DNA of 64,000 bases from Symsagittifera roscoffensis (Eukaryota > Xenacoelomorpha > Acoela > Convolutidae). Position 1 is the first letter of the stretch; each line of letters opens with the position of its first letter. The position numbers and the translations under genes were made by a program. This document shows, piece by piece, positions 24,050 to 34,197 of the stretch. The stretch covers positions 65,589,548 through 65,653,547 of the forward strand of contig NC_087064.1 of assembly GCF_963678635.1 (NCBI RefSeq), in the 5' to 3' direction. Below the pieces are notes generated by a model. It worked only from the letters and a program-made list of their open reading frames with translations, did not search any database and was not told the DNA's origin.

Positions 24050-25106
24050 GTACCTAATTCATCTCGTAGCAACAAGCAAAGGGTTAAATAAAACAACAAC
24101 TCGAGAAAACAAACATCCAGAACAAACAATTAAACTCTAAAACCAGACAAACGACAAGAAAACAACGCCCAAGTCGTAGGATATTTGACAACTTGCAATT
24201 AAAAAAAACCGGTTGCTGTGCATGTAGCGAAGAAAGCTCCGACCACGATAATAAAAACCAAATCCAAATTGTGTCGTTTTTCGATTGTGTTGTGATTGGG
24301 AGAATCTCTTGACACAAGTCTAGGACTTAAGGATAGTTGATAGTATCAATAAAATAGCAGGCCTATCCGACAATAGTTTCTTTCGAAAAAAAAAACAAAT
24401 AATTTTCAATCAGTTTTTCTTAGTTTTTTTAAAGTTTTCCCAAAACAGACATGTTCCCTAAAAAGGCCAAAAGAAACTTTAAAAATTAAATTCAATGTAG
24501 AAATTTAACTATTCACGGCTTAAAAACACCGTATTAGAAGCTTGCTCGATTCCTTTTTGCTCAAAATTAGACAAAAGTTGAAAAACTCTCACTGATTTTT
24601 CACAGAACTGAGGAAATTTTTGGAAAATTTTTGTAATGTCGTTCGAATCAACACTGAAGGCGCTTTTATATGAGACAGACCTCGGCCCATTCAGATGATT
24701 CTTTGTTTTATCTTATTTTTGAGTGGAAAAAAATCAAAAACTAAAACACCCGAAGACAAAGTTGGTCTTCAGCGGTCGAACAAAGACTATGTGACCTGAT
24801 CACTTTGACTTAGAACAGGTCAAGCTGGATTAGCGGCAAACACTAAATCTGGCTCACTTATTTGACCTGTACCGAATGTGAAATAGCCAATGCAGATTTT
24901 AAAACTAGTTATCTTATTTATCGAGTTGCAACTTTAAGTTCCTTCAGTTATGAGATAAACATTTTGCAACTTTATTTGCAAAAAAATATGTTTTGCCAGG
25001 TTACTTTTTGTTAGCTGCATTTTTTCGAGTTGCCGCGAAACCATATTTTTGAGCGACAACAACTCGCGGAATAAATTCTCTTGTGGATAAATCGTCTTAA
25101 ATTGGA
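24050..25106. other. AT-rich stretch after exon 3
   Basis: Probably the start of intron 3 of the acidic-protein gene. It is AT-rich with no recognised repeat or exon. The short frames here are chance or read-through of exon 3. Confidence 0.4.
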
Positions 25107-25269
25107 ATGCGAAAAATGGTCAAAAGCGAGAATTCGCACTCCGGCTACGTTACGTACCCGGCAATAACCCGGACCATCAGGCAACGTTTAGAAGTTCAGC
25201 TTTTTTTCGACAGCGGGTCGGGTACGTGTTGCATGCTTGCCAGTCCAATGACTATAACTTTTTATGAGA

Positions 25270-26080
25270 ACGCCCGGAGGTTATTCGTTGCGCGCCCATC
25301 GCCAGATTACTGTGAGACTTGTTTTTTTTTCGGCTACCTCCTTTGTCACTTCGTATCTTGTTCCCTCGTGGCCTTTTCGATATATAGCACATTGTTTGCC
25401 GGACTTCCGATCGGTTATACGAGGTCGATAATTTCGAATTGCCTTCTCGGACCTTCTCGTTGAGGTTTTATGACCACGATGATTTCCATGCAAGCTTCCA
25501 ATTCCGATGATTTTTTGTTGAACCCCATTTCGTTGATCAGGTTATTAAAGATTTTATCTTTGTTTTCTTCAATCGGACTTTCTTTTGCAAACTTCTTCTC
25601 TATTTTGTTTCGTATCAATGATAATTTTGTGTGGGGTTTTGCAAGTATTTAAATTTCTACCTGTGTCGACTTTCGCGCGATCTCTTCAAATTAAAATTAG
25701 CAGTGGCGATTTTTGTGCGATTTCTGTTCCAGAAGAGCGCTGAATTTTGGAGTTTTCAGACAATAGTATTTGCTTGAAGATGACTCGGCGTTTCGTTCTT
25801 TACAGTCGCTATTCGAGGGAAACTCTTCTTAACCGGGTGAATCGTCTTCATCTGCTATTCTCTCTTTGGTGGTTTTCTCCAGTCCGCTTTGAATTTTTTT
25901 CTGACTTATGTTGTTCTTTTTTCTGTTGTTCCGTTTTTGAGGGCTGTTTCGTGCTTCCTTCTTACCGCTTTATATTTTCTGGTTAATTTTCTTCTCTCCT
26001 TAGTGAATGAAAGCCTGGTCACTTCTCCCATTTGCAATGCTTATCTTTCATCTTTGTTTTTATCTATTTCCTCAGGTTAA
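25270..26080 (-). pseudogene. LINE ORF1 relic (L1-like RNA-binding protein)
   Basis: Read on the minus strand, GC-richer text encodes a charged N-terminal part (KKIQSGLEKTTKERIADEDD, about 25.8-25.9 kb). A middle part follows with NLINEMGFNKKSSELEAC and IKPQREGPRR (25415-25618). The last part, after a frame change, contains DRKSGKQCAIYRKGHEGT then RYEVTKEVAEKKTSL (25281-25400). The sequence of an (I/L)EAC..R-like segment, a PRP-like turn, a DR..V...RKLKGT-like helix and V.E....KR.SL matches the layout of L1/Tx1-type ORF1 proteins. Frameshifts and stops make it non-functional. No ORF2 follows at lower coordinates. Confidence 0.5.
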
Positions 26081-26808
26081 TTTTTTTCTAATTTTGTGCT
26101 GAGAGAGCGCAAAATGGAGCTTACAAAGTAATTGCGAAATTTGAAAAATTTGTTATTACAGCTCGCTAAAAAGCTTTGCCTGCTAATTTATCTTGCTGTA
26201 GAATTGGACTAACAATCATCATGCGATTATAAGACAAAATTTGAAGGTTTCCGCACTTAACTTTCTTAAACAATTTTCCGGCCCCCATAAAAATTAAGTT
26301 TTCTTACGACCAAAAGTATACTTTTTCCTCCTGGCTGCTTGACTTTCATCATTAACAATATAGCACTGTGCTTAAGAATAAGAGCATGTGAAGATAACCA
26401 GGTTTTTGATTACTAAGTTATGAATAACTTTATAGTTCATTGATAGTGGGGGATTTTCAAAAAAATTTATCGTCCTTTTTTTTAAACGCCCCCCCCCCCC
26501 CTAAATCCGTTGGTGATTCAGAGCATGATCAGCAGGAGACTCTCTTCCATATTTTCCAGATTCCCTCCCAATCATAAAATTACAGTATAAAGTTGTCTGA
26601 AAATTGTTCATAAGGCAAGTTGCAAGAAATAAAAAAAGCTGCTTAAATATCGGTTCACTTCGGTTCGCGCTGACATGCTTTATTGCAGTTTATATTATCA
26701 AAAAACAATTCACAGGCTTTCTAGTTTCATTGTAAATATATTTTCAGAAAAAAAATGATTTTAATTTCCAGAAAAACGTTCTGTACATACAAGATAAGTC
26801 ATTCGCTT
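26081..26808. other. AT-rich stretch with a possible hAT-type end
   Basis: No gene is seen. At about 26455-26512 GGGGGATTTTC..CCCCCTAAATCCG resembles the internal-to-terminal part of the short hAT-type family but lacks the final CCCCTG, so it may be a broken copy. A long run of C lies at about 26489-26503. Confidence 0.35.
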
Positions 26809-27224
26809 CAGGAGCGGATTTAGGAGGAGAGGGCGGGGGGGGGGGGGCGGACGCTTCTTTCCCTTAGGAATTCGACGCCCTCCCTTCCAAAAGGGTCTTC
26901 CTTTGAACCATTTTTTGAGAAATCCATATTTGGTGATTGAACCTAAAAATTTTCTAATATACACTAATTTTGAGGGGGGAGCGCGCCCCGAAAAAAAACA
27001 TTTTTTGGTCAAAATTTTCGAAAAACTGCCTAAAACTGCCTTTTTAAGCCTGTTTTTTCAAAATTTTACCTGCGGCGCAGAAAATTTGGCCACAACAGCG
27101 TCTTTTCAATGCTTTAGGAGAGCTCGGAAAATCAATTTGGTCGACATAAATAAAAAAAGTCGACAAAAGTCGAAAATTTTTTGAAAATCCCCCCCCCCTC
27201 GAGAAAATCCTAGATCCGCCCCTG
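26809..27224. mobile_element. hAT-type short inverted-repeat element (416 bp)
   Basis: The left end CAGGAGCGGATTTAGGAGG and the right end CTCGAGAAAATCCTAGATC plus CGCCCCTG are imperfect inverted repeats. The flanking 8-mers ATTCGCTT and TTTAGCTT agree at 6 of 8 positions, consistent with an aged hAT target duplication. G and C runs lie just inside both ends. The internal open frames are short, overlap on both strands and are not transposase. The element must have been moved by an enzyme encoded elsewhere. Confidence 0.7.
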
Positions 27225-28648
27225 TTTAGCTTATTTTACATAAATAGCGCATCGAAGCCTATCATTACCTGCATTATCAGGAGAAGTTTTAAGAAGAGGA
27301 CGAATTTTTTTCAGAGCAAAGAAAACGAAAAAGATAACTTACCATAATTATTAGGCGATCCATCACAGTCAAACAGGAAGTATTGAGCAAATATTGATTG
27401 ATAAGACAAGGAAAAAATAAATCAGGTGTAAGTTTGATCGATTGGAGAGTCAGTTTAACAACTTTATTAGACTCCCAATCGTCAGGAAACTAACATCACA
27501 TTTAACCAACAAGAGTAAATTTGTTTTTGTTTATTTTTAATGTACTCTCTGCCGTCAGCACTAACACGGTAATGGACAGAAATCTTTTTTGACAAGTTAG
27601 TAACCTTCCAAATAAAATACATTGGCTTCAGATCATAGCCGGAAAAGAAAACGGTAAAGGTGCGGCTTTAAAAGTCAATCGGAGCCGATTAACAACCTTT
27701 GAAGATGGTTGAAATTTTTACGTCAATCGAACATGAACACTTTTTTTTTAATCCGTTACCAGCTAATAAAATTTTATAAGCGAAGGAAATTACTCAATTT
27801 TAGCTAACCAGAACAAATAGCTACAAATAGCTGAATTATATCAAGAAAGCCAGCTGATCGATTCGAGATAATGATACTTGGATCCGTTAAAAAACAAGTC
27901 TTAAAGATGGGTCTTGTAGAGTTGGTTAAAAACCATAAATTCTATTATTAGGCAAATAAGCCAGCTTTTTACACATGTTCAAAGACTTATCTGTACTTCA
28001 GGGACTTAACTACCATACTTTTGTATTCAACTAGTCTATTTGGACAGGAAATAAAACCAAGTAAAGTCTACCAGAGCAAACGAGTCAATAGTAAAATAAC
28101 CAAGCAATCAAAAAAACTTGCTTGGGAGTCGAATTGAATTGTATTGAACGCTAACTCATCCAATTTTGACGCACAAGTGGTTTAGCTATTGAACATACAC
28201 CACTGAGACAAAGAAAAAACCATTCTGAAAAAATTGCTTAAAATTAAAAAAGGAAGATGTTTTTGCAAGCTATTGTATTGTCCCGGAGCTATTTTTGGAT
28301 CTTTTCAACTACCCCCTCTCCACCTATGATGTACCAAGTCGAGAATAACCACTTCGAAAAAAGAACTGAACCAATGGCTAATTATACGCGCTTTTCGTAC
28401 CTTTTTAACCCCCCCCCCCCCTTCCCCCATCTGGCAATAACGGGGAAATAGCTGCAGAGATCACGACTTTCCCATAAAAAAATTTGCTCTCAGAGCTCTG
28501 CACGAGTTGCGACCACCGATGGAAACTAATCAGTCTGATCATGAAAAGCCCCAGAGAAGCTATGATAATTGCAAAAAATGACAAAAGTGATGTTAATTTG
28601 AAAAATTTTGAAATAAAAAAGTAAATTGAATACTAGAGGTATTTTGTT
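27225..28648. other. AT-rich stretch with a C run and a weak exon-like frame
   Basis: No supported gene. A run of 12 C lies near 28410. At about 28497-28560 two plus-strand frames are open after a CTCTCAG site (one reads HELRPPMETNQSDHEKPQ). The competing frames and the lack of a good donor prevent a call. Confidence 0.4.
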
Positions 28649-28734
28649 AGTCTTAGTGAATTCGAATTCTTATGAACAATTTGTCTTAGTGAATTCGTTT
28701 GTCTTAGTGAATTCGAATCCTTATGAACAAGTTT
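28649..28734. repeat. Small tandem repeat, GTCTTAGTGAATTCG
   Basis: GTCTTAGTGAATTCG starts three times, at about 28649, 28683 and 28701. The first and third are followed by AAT(T/C)CTTATGAACAA, while the middle copy is short. It is a local duplication without coding content. Confidence 0.65.
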
Positions 28735-29772
28735 CAAACAAAAAAACTCGAATTAAAAAGTTACGAGGACAAATGGTTGCTATGCATAGAAAAACCTGAC
28801 CACAAAAATTCGGGTAGAAAAATCTGAATAATGGTGAAAACTTTTTCAAAAATTGACAAAAATCAAGTAAACACCCCCCCCCCCCCCTCCCTAAAAAAAA
28901 TGGACAAGTTAAGGTGCTCTACCCCAGCTTTCAATTTAAATTAAATTTGCTGAGCGCTGCGTGTAAAATGCTCCATTCTGATTGGCTGCAAATTCGAACT
29001 CAGAACTAAGTTAGCATCCACTTCCCTAAAAGCCTGGGTGGGGGTTTGGTGGTGGTGTCGGATGTTACTTTTGTCCATTAATTTTTAAAAATATCATATT
29101 GCTTTTTAAAAAATCAGCCCCATTTTTCTCGAACGTTTTTTGACAACTTATTGATTTTTTCAATCCTAATCACGATTCAATGGGCTTTAAAAACGCACTT
29201 TACTTGATTCCTACGAGTCGGATCTAACCGTTTCTCAAGTTTTTTTTTCGATTCTACTAAAATAATTTTGATTAGCGCAGAACTTAGAGGTTAACAAAGT
29301 ATTTTCATTGAGAAAAAAAATATTTTTATTAATGCTTTTAGCAAACAAAATATTGTGCAAGGCTTTCCAAGAAAATGCGCATAAAGATGAAACGAAAAAG
29401 AAACAATTACTTCAATAATATCAAACCATTTCTTTGTTTTTTTTGTGGTTTCTTTTGATGAATAAATCATGGCTTCCCATGACAACAGGAAATATTAGCG
29501 CTTTCCACGTAAAACTGATTTCTTCTCGTTCAAAAAAACCGAAAGAAATATTTCAATTGTTTCAACCATTTTTTTAAAAAAAAACTAGTTTAAATCAATC
29601 TAATTTGAGCGTTCAAATTTTAATGCACATTTTCTAGAGGAAATGGTAGATTAAGTGGGCTATGTTGATTAGAGAGAAGTCGAATAGTTGAGTAAAACAA
29701 AGAGTAGTTTTTTTCACTCTAATGCCTCGGTTTGCCTGGTTAAAAAGCAAGGGGCGTTTTGCTCAACTTAAT
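28735..29772. other. AT-rich stretch with a C run
   Basis: No gene is recognised. A run of about 15 C lies near 28873-28887. Minus-strand frames around 29291-29485 are short and compositionally biased. Confidence 0.45.
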
Positions 29773-30231
29773 TTAAAATAGCCCCCAAATGCCATTGATA
29801 AGCCGTTCAAAAATAGACATTAAAACTGAAAAAAAAAACAAAGTAAATTTTCCATTGTGTTCGAAGACAAATTTTTTTGTAATCATAAAACAGGAAAACC
29901 AGTATGACGCACAAAAACTAACAAATTCGTTATTCGAAGAATAAAAAGACCGTCTGGCCTTTCGTTCAAAGCAAAGCAAGGGCTGTTTTTCAACGCCAGA
30001 AATAGCAACTTTAGGCGTGAAATCTCTGGTGTATTTTTTACCAGAAGAAATATGTCTGAAAAGCGAAAAAAGACGAAACAAATTATGCAAATTTCGGTCA
30101 CAGCCCGGACGGTTTCTACACTCCCGTTTTAATTTAAATAAATTACAAAGCTTTTGATCATTAACATAAGATGACTTTATTAGTGCATCAATGGTGTCAG
30201 CTCTAACATAGGGCACAACATCAATCGCTAC
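29773..30231 (-). CDS. Unassigned open frame or exon (about 150 codons)
   Basis: On the minus strand a frame is open from about 30231 to 29773 and contains DVVPYVRADTIDALIKSSYV, then KLKRECRNRPGCDRNLHNLF and SGKKYTRDFTPKVAISG. The first two thirds have mixed composition and moderately raised GC; the last third is Phe-rich and AT-rich, as in non-coding DNA. A 3' splice-like CTGTAG precedes the open part, so a true exon could cover about 29.9-30.23 kb. I recognise no domain. At this AT content an open frame this long is uncommon but can arise by chance. Confidence 0.3.
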   Translation of the reverse strand, partial: VAIDVVPYVRADTIDALIKSSYVNDQKLCNLFKLKRECRNRPGCDRNLHNLFRLFSLFRHISSGKKYTRDFTPKVAISGVEKQPLLCFERKARRSFYSSNNEFVSFCASYWFSCFMITKKFVFEHNGKFTLFFFSVLMSIFERLINGIWGLF

Positions 30232-30490
30232 AGTTTCATTTTGAAAATTTTAATTTAACGGAATCAATCATTTTTCCCCATAGGATCTAGCAGCAAAAAT
30301 CCACTACTGTTAAGAACTGCTTCACCGGTTAAACATAAAGCGAATATTGACATAGTGGCGAACTTCCTAATGAAACACGGAGGGAGGTAAAGAATGAATT
30401 CAGGAGAGCCAATTAAGGAAAATTGACAATACAAAATCAGAAACTATAAAAACATTAAAATTACGAAAGATAACTAGAAATATATACCAT

Positions 30491-30861
30491 CAGGGCGGAT
30501 CTAGGGTTTTCTCGAGTGGCGGATTTTCTAAAAATGTTGTCCCCTTTTTTAGGTCGACCAAACTGATTTTCTGAGATCTACCACATCAAGAGAAGACCCT
30601 CTTTTGAGAAATCTTTTTGAGCCACAGGTAGGTTTTCAAAAACAGGCCAAAAAGCAAGTTTTTCGGCACTTTTTTAAAAAGGTTTCTAACAAAAAACTGC
30701 GTTTATTTTCGGCGGGTGCTCCACGCTTACAATTTAAGGGTCGCCAAAGGCGCCCTCAGAAAATTTTCAGGGTCGGTCGGCCAAACATAGATATCCTAAA
30801 ATAGCACCAAAGGGGGTCGAATCCGTGAAGGAAGGCGATATCGCCCTTTAATTCCGCTATG
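30491..30861. mobile_element. hAT-type short element with perfect 8-bp target duplication
   Basis: The left end CAGGGCGGATCTAGGG and the right end CCCTTTAATTCCGCTATG are diverged inverted repeats of the same family as 16.6 and 26.8 kb. The element is flanked on both sides by the identical 8-mer TATACCAT (30483-30490 and 30862-30869), the length typical of hAT insertions. It is 371 bp long with no transposase. The internal frame at 30604-30804 is a chance reading. Confidence 0.8.
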
Positions 30862-30869
30862 TATACCAT

Positions 30870-31990
30870 AATAGCAGTTAAAACTTCTTCAAGGCTGCCA
30901 AGCTACATCAAAGAACATTTTCAAGGCTACACAAAAAAGTTCCGAAATGTGAGCATCAGTTAGAAAGATGAGCATAGCTTGAAGGTGAGGCGGCGATTTT
31001 ATGGGTGTGTTATTTTCAATTAAAACCTCAAAAGCGGTATGCCGCAAGAAACTAAAAAGATTAAATAAGTCTTGCCCCTAGCACCTATACTCTATGCTTA
31101 TGCTTACTAAATGACCTACCTCATTTTGGTTTTAAAAATCAATGACCTTTACTTAGGAAGACTTTAAGCAGCAGTAGATACTTTTCTTTTCTGGGAAAGA
31201 GCCGATAAAAAAAACCAAGCAAGGAAAAAATTGACTTTCGCAAAAAATCTTTCCCACAATAATTATTCTCTTCTATAAATAATTCGGTAGAAGGACAATT
31301 TAGCCAATTTTAATCTACCCTATCCAATGCCATGTTATCCAATGTCATTAAAGAAGACCTGAAAAAGCAAAACAAATTAATTAGAACTGAAAACCTGCCG
31401 ATTCGAACGGTTACTTACCTGCATATAAAGAATTACAAGCCTCAAACCACTCTTACTTGAACGCATCTTTGCATCTTTCAGAGATAAGTCCACATTTTAC
31501 TTCAAAAACAGTCAAAATTGAATGCGCTTTGAATGAGCCGATACAGATCATGTAAATAAGTCCAAAATAGCACAAATGGCGCTTGACACAAGGCTGAAAA
31601 TAAGTGCAACAATTCACCAAAAAAAACTAGGTCAGATAAACTTTCATATGTCTCGATAGAAGTTTATTCCAGGCAAACATGCCAGACACTTGAATTTTAA
31701 ATCAGCAAAAACGGAACAAAAATTACGACAAGAAACAAAGCCGACAATCTTTGAGCAGACACCAACTGAACCGAAAAAGAGTTTATGATTTTTAGAAAAA
31801 TCCTTCAAGCCCCCCCCCCCCCAAAAACTAGAATGAACATCGCTTGCACTTGCAGCAACAATGAAAATCGTCGACAGCACGAGCAAACCCGTTGTGTTTA
31901 TTTTGAATTGTCAAGAAAATGAGCATGTCAGTCAGCAGCATAGTCAGCAAGTGATTCAACTGATTTTGTTGAACTAGTTGTTAAATAGAA
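30870..31990. other. AT-rich left flank of the repeat array
   Basis: No gene is seen. A run of 14 C lies at 31810-31823. The last bases before the array read TTGTTAAATAGAA, unlike the end of any array unit, so this is the true outer boundary of the array rather than a decayed further unit. Confidence 0.5.
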
Positions 31991-32118
31991 CTAGCACCCT
32001 CAAGGTCACGTGTTGGATTTTTGTTTTTGGTATTTTCTGAACCAAAAGAGAGCGTGGTCATGCATCGACATCATGTGCTCAAGCAAATACGTGGACTTCT
32101 ACGCATTCCCATTCGCAA

Positions 32119-32135
32119 TGCGCCCTTCGGGCGCA
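32119..32135 (+). other. Hairpin 1 of A units (first copy)
   Basis: TGCGCCCTTCGGGCGCA folds into a 7-bp stem with a TTC loop, and an outer GCATT/AATGC pair can extend it. The B equivalent (43184-43215) is TTCAC..TTGCCCC-TA-CGGGCGCAA..GTGAA. The C equivalent (55539-55559) has stem AGAGCACCC/GGGTGCTCT and loop TGC, with outer CTCG/CGAG. The tip CCC-T-N-C-GGG is the shared part. Confidence 0.75.
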
Positions 32136-32439
32136 AATGCCAATGCTCAATTAATTTTGCCAGGTGAAAATTTTTTAAAGAAAAATTCTGATGAATTTTA
32201 ACTTAAACTACCACCAAAAAACGCACAGATTTCAAAGTGTGAAACAATCAAGTTTTTGCTAATACCGGGTATGCAGTGAGACTGATTTCGGCAAAAATAA
32301 AATGGAAAATGAAGGAAATGGAAATAAATAAATTGTTCAAAATAAGAACGCATTATCAAAATCTTATTTGATCTCCGGTAATGTCATAATTCCGATCAGG
32401 CTGATTTCAGATTTTAAGCGTAGAGTTTACGGTTACGGC

Positions 32440-32476
32440 TGCTCCCTCTACAGGTCCCAGAGGGACCGAGTGAGCA
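32440..32476 (+). other. Hairpin 2 of A units (first copy)
   Basis: TGCTC pairs with GAGCA and, inside it, GGTCCC pairs with GGGACC around the loop AGA, leaving internal loops of 8 and 4 bases. The stems are unchanged in all six A units. The stretch after it ends in GGATAGT, as in B. Confidence 0.75.
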
Positions 32477-34143
32477 TCCTACCTCGATCCAGGATAACGG
32501 ATAGTTGCTTTTAATTATTCACAAAGTTTTTTTTCACTAATGCTTGTTTTCAATTCCTCATGAGAAACTGTATAAATTAAAAAAAAATTGATTTTATTAA
32601 TAACTGCTTCCAAGAACAACTGATGTTAGGCGATTACAAATGCGGTTGGTGAAAACTAGTAAGGGATAATGATGAGAAAAATTGTAAGTTTTCAAATGAA
32701 TTTAAAAACTTTTTTTTTCTTTTGTAAATCGGGAGAAATGGATCAGGTTTTTTTTAAGTTTTCCTCGCACCACCCACTGTTCTTAAGTAATGAAGATTCC
32801 TGTTCTAGCCGTTTATAACACTTTGGCACAAAAAACATCAATATAATGTAAAAAACTTTAAAAAAGAGAAAAATTTAAAAGTTATGTTTTTTTTTTAAAA
32901 TAATCAAAAATTTGTAATTTTCAAAATTGAAAAAAAGTGAAAATTAATTGCATATTACGATTCAGCGTACCCAACTTAGTGGGTCTAGCATTTTAAATCA
33001 CCAAAAAAAGTTGAAAATTGTAGATTTTATGAAGTTTTCATTTTGGCAATTTTTCCTGGTCGCCTCCACTTGAGGCACCTTTGAGCCAACTTGAGAAACT
33101 GGAACCTAAACAAGCTATACAGATAGTCTGAATGAGCCATTTTCAGCGTGATAACACGCCTGGAAGAAAAAAAACTCCAGAAAAGAAAGAAAATTTTGAA
33201 CTTTAACCTTTTTTCTTCTTCAAATGGCGATACTTAGAATAATTTTGCAGGTGAAAAGTTGAAAAAAAATCAAAAAATTCAAATTTTGAAAAATTTTTTA
33301 AAAAATCTCATCAGTCTGTTTATTGGAGTCTTCGAGGTTTTAGGAGACCTTATCTGGCGGCTAACAACAAGTGGGTCACTTATTTTAAAATTTTGAGAAA
33401 GGTCAAAAAAACATGTTTTTTCGACTTTTTTGACAGAATTCCGAAAGCAATATCTTGGCTAAAAACAAGAATGAGGGCCTAAAATTAGTACAAACAGTAC
33501 TCCCACATAAGGAACATTAGGTTGGAAACAAAAAATTTACTCTGACTCAAAAATCGTTTTTTTACTTTATTTCTGAACAAGAAATTGAAAAGTAATCAAA
33601 AATTTAAAAATTTTTTGAAAAAAATGATTGTTTTGAAAAAGTGCCAATTTTCAGCTGAAACTTTTCATTTTAGCTAATAAAGCCAGAGCAATGCCCTTTA
33701 AGCTCAAAAAAATTAATTAGGACAATAATTTTCAAGTTTTTTCGTTGAAGGCTTTTATTTTGAAAAAGTATTCAAAAATGGGTAAAAAAAAGTCAAAAAA
33801 ATCAATTTTCTCCAATTCAAAAACATCCACTACCATGATGATTAGTTCGTTAGATAGGACTGCTGAGATCAATTTAGACGTATTTTCATAAGTATATCAA
33901 AATTTTTATTTATTTTCGAGAATTAGGCAAAAAAAAAACTTTTCCCAAATTGGGCAAAATGCCCAAATTAGCCCAAACACCTGTTAAAAATTGTTGGGTC
34001 AAAAAGTCACAAAAGGAAACCCCTATTCGTTTGCCATTTTAGGGCCGCATGCAAAAAATTAGACCAATCTAACCTGACAATTTCGAGAATCGACTTTTTT
34101 GCAAAATTTCTCTATAGTCCATTTGAGGGATATTACTTGTACC

Positions 34144-34164
34144 GGTGGGGGCCCCTACCCCACC
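34144..34164 (+). other. Hairpin 3, end of A unit (first copy)
   Basis: GGTGGGG pairs with CCCCACC around GCCCCTA (GCCCTA in A2 and A5). It lies 33 bases before the junction CTAG. B has GGAAGGGG/CCCCTTCC and C has GGCAAGG/CCTTGCC at the same place, so both sides of the stem changed together. Confidence 0.8.
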
Positions 34165-34197
34165 TCAAAAAAATTTGTAATGCTGGAACGCGGCCAC

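Larger units (their letters stand above)
31991..34197 (+). repeat. Array unit A1 (2207 bp)
   Basis: The outermost left unit begins CTAGCACCCTCAAGG (start type alpha) and ends with 3' subtype 1 (TCTCTATAGTCC, loop GCCCCTA in the end hairpin). It has all three hairpins (32119-32135, 32440-32476, 34144-34164). The 35-codon frame through SKYVDFYAFPFAMRPSG is open but closes soon after CCAGGTGAAAA. Confidence 0.9.

Noticed and set aside
32000-32020. Spliced-leader RNA start (TCAGGT near the unit start)
   Set aside because: TCAGGT or TCAAGGT recurs in A and B openings, but no Sm site and hairpin set at the right distance is convincing, and the upstream leader would lie in the previous unit.
32185-32320. 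Box C/D snoRNA in A units (CTGATGA then CTGA)
   Set aside because: The C-like box mutates to CTGATAA in A3 and A4, and no terminal stem closes the ends.
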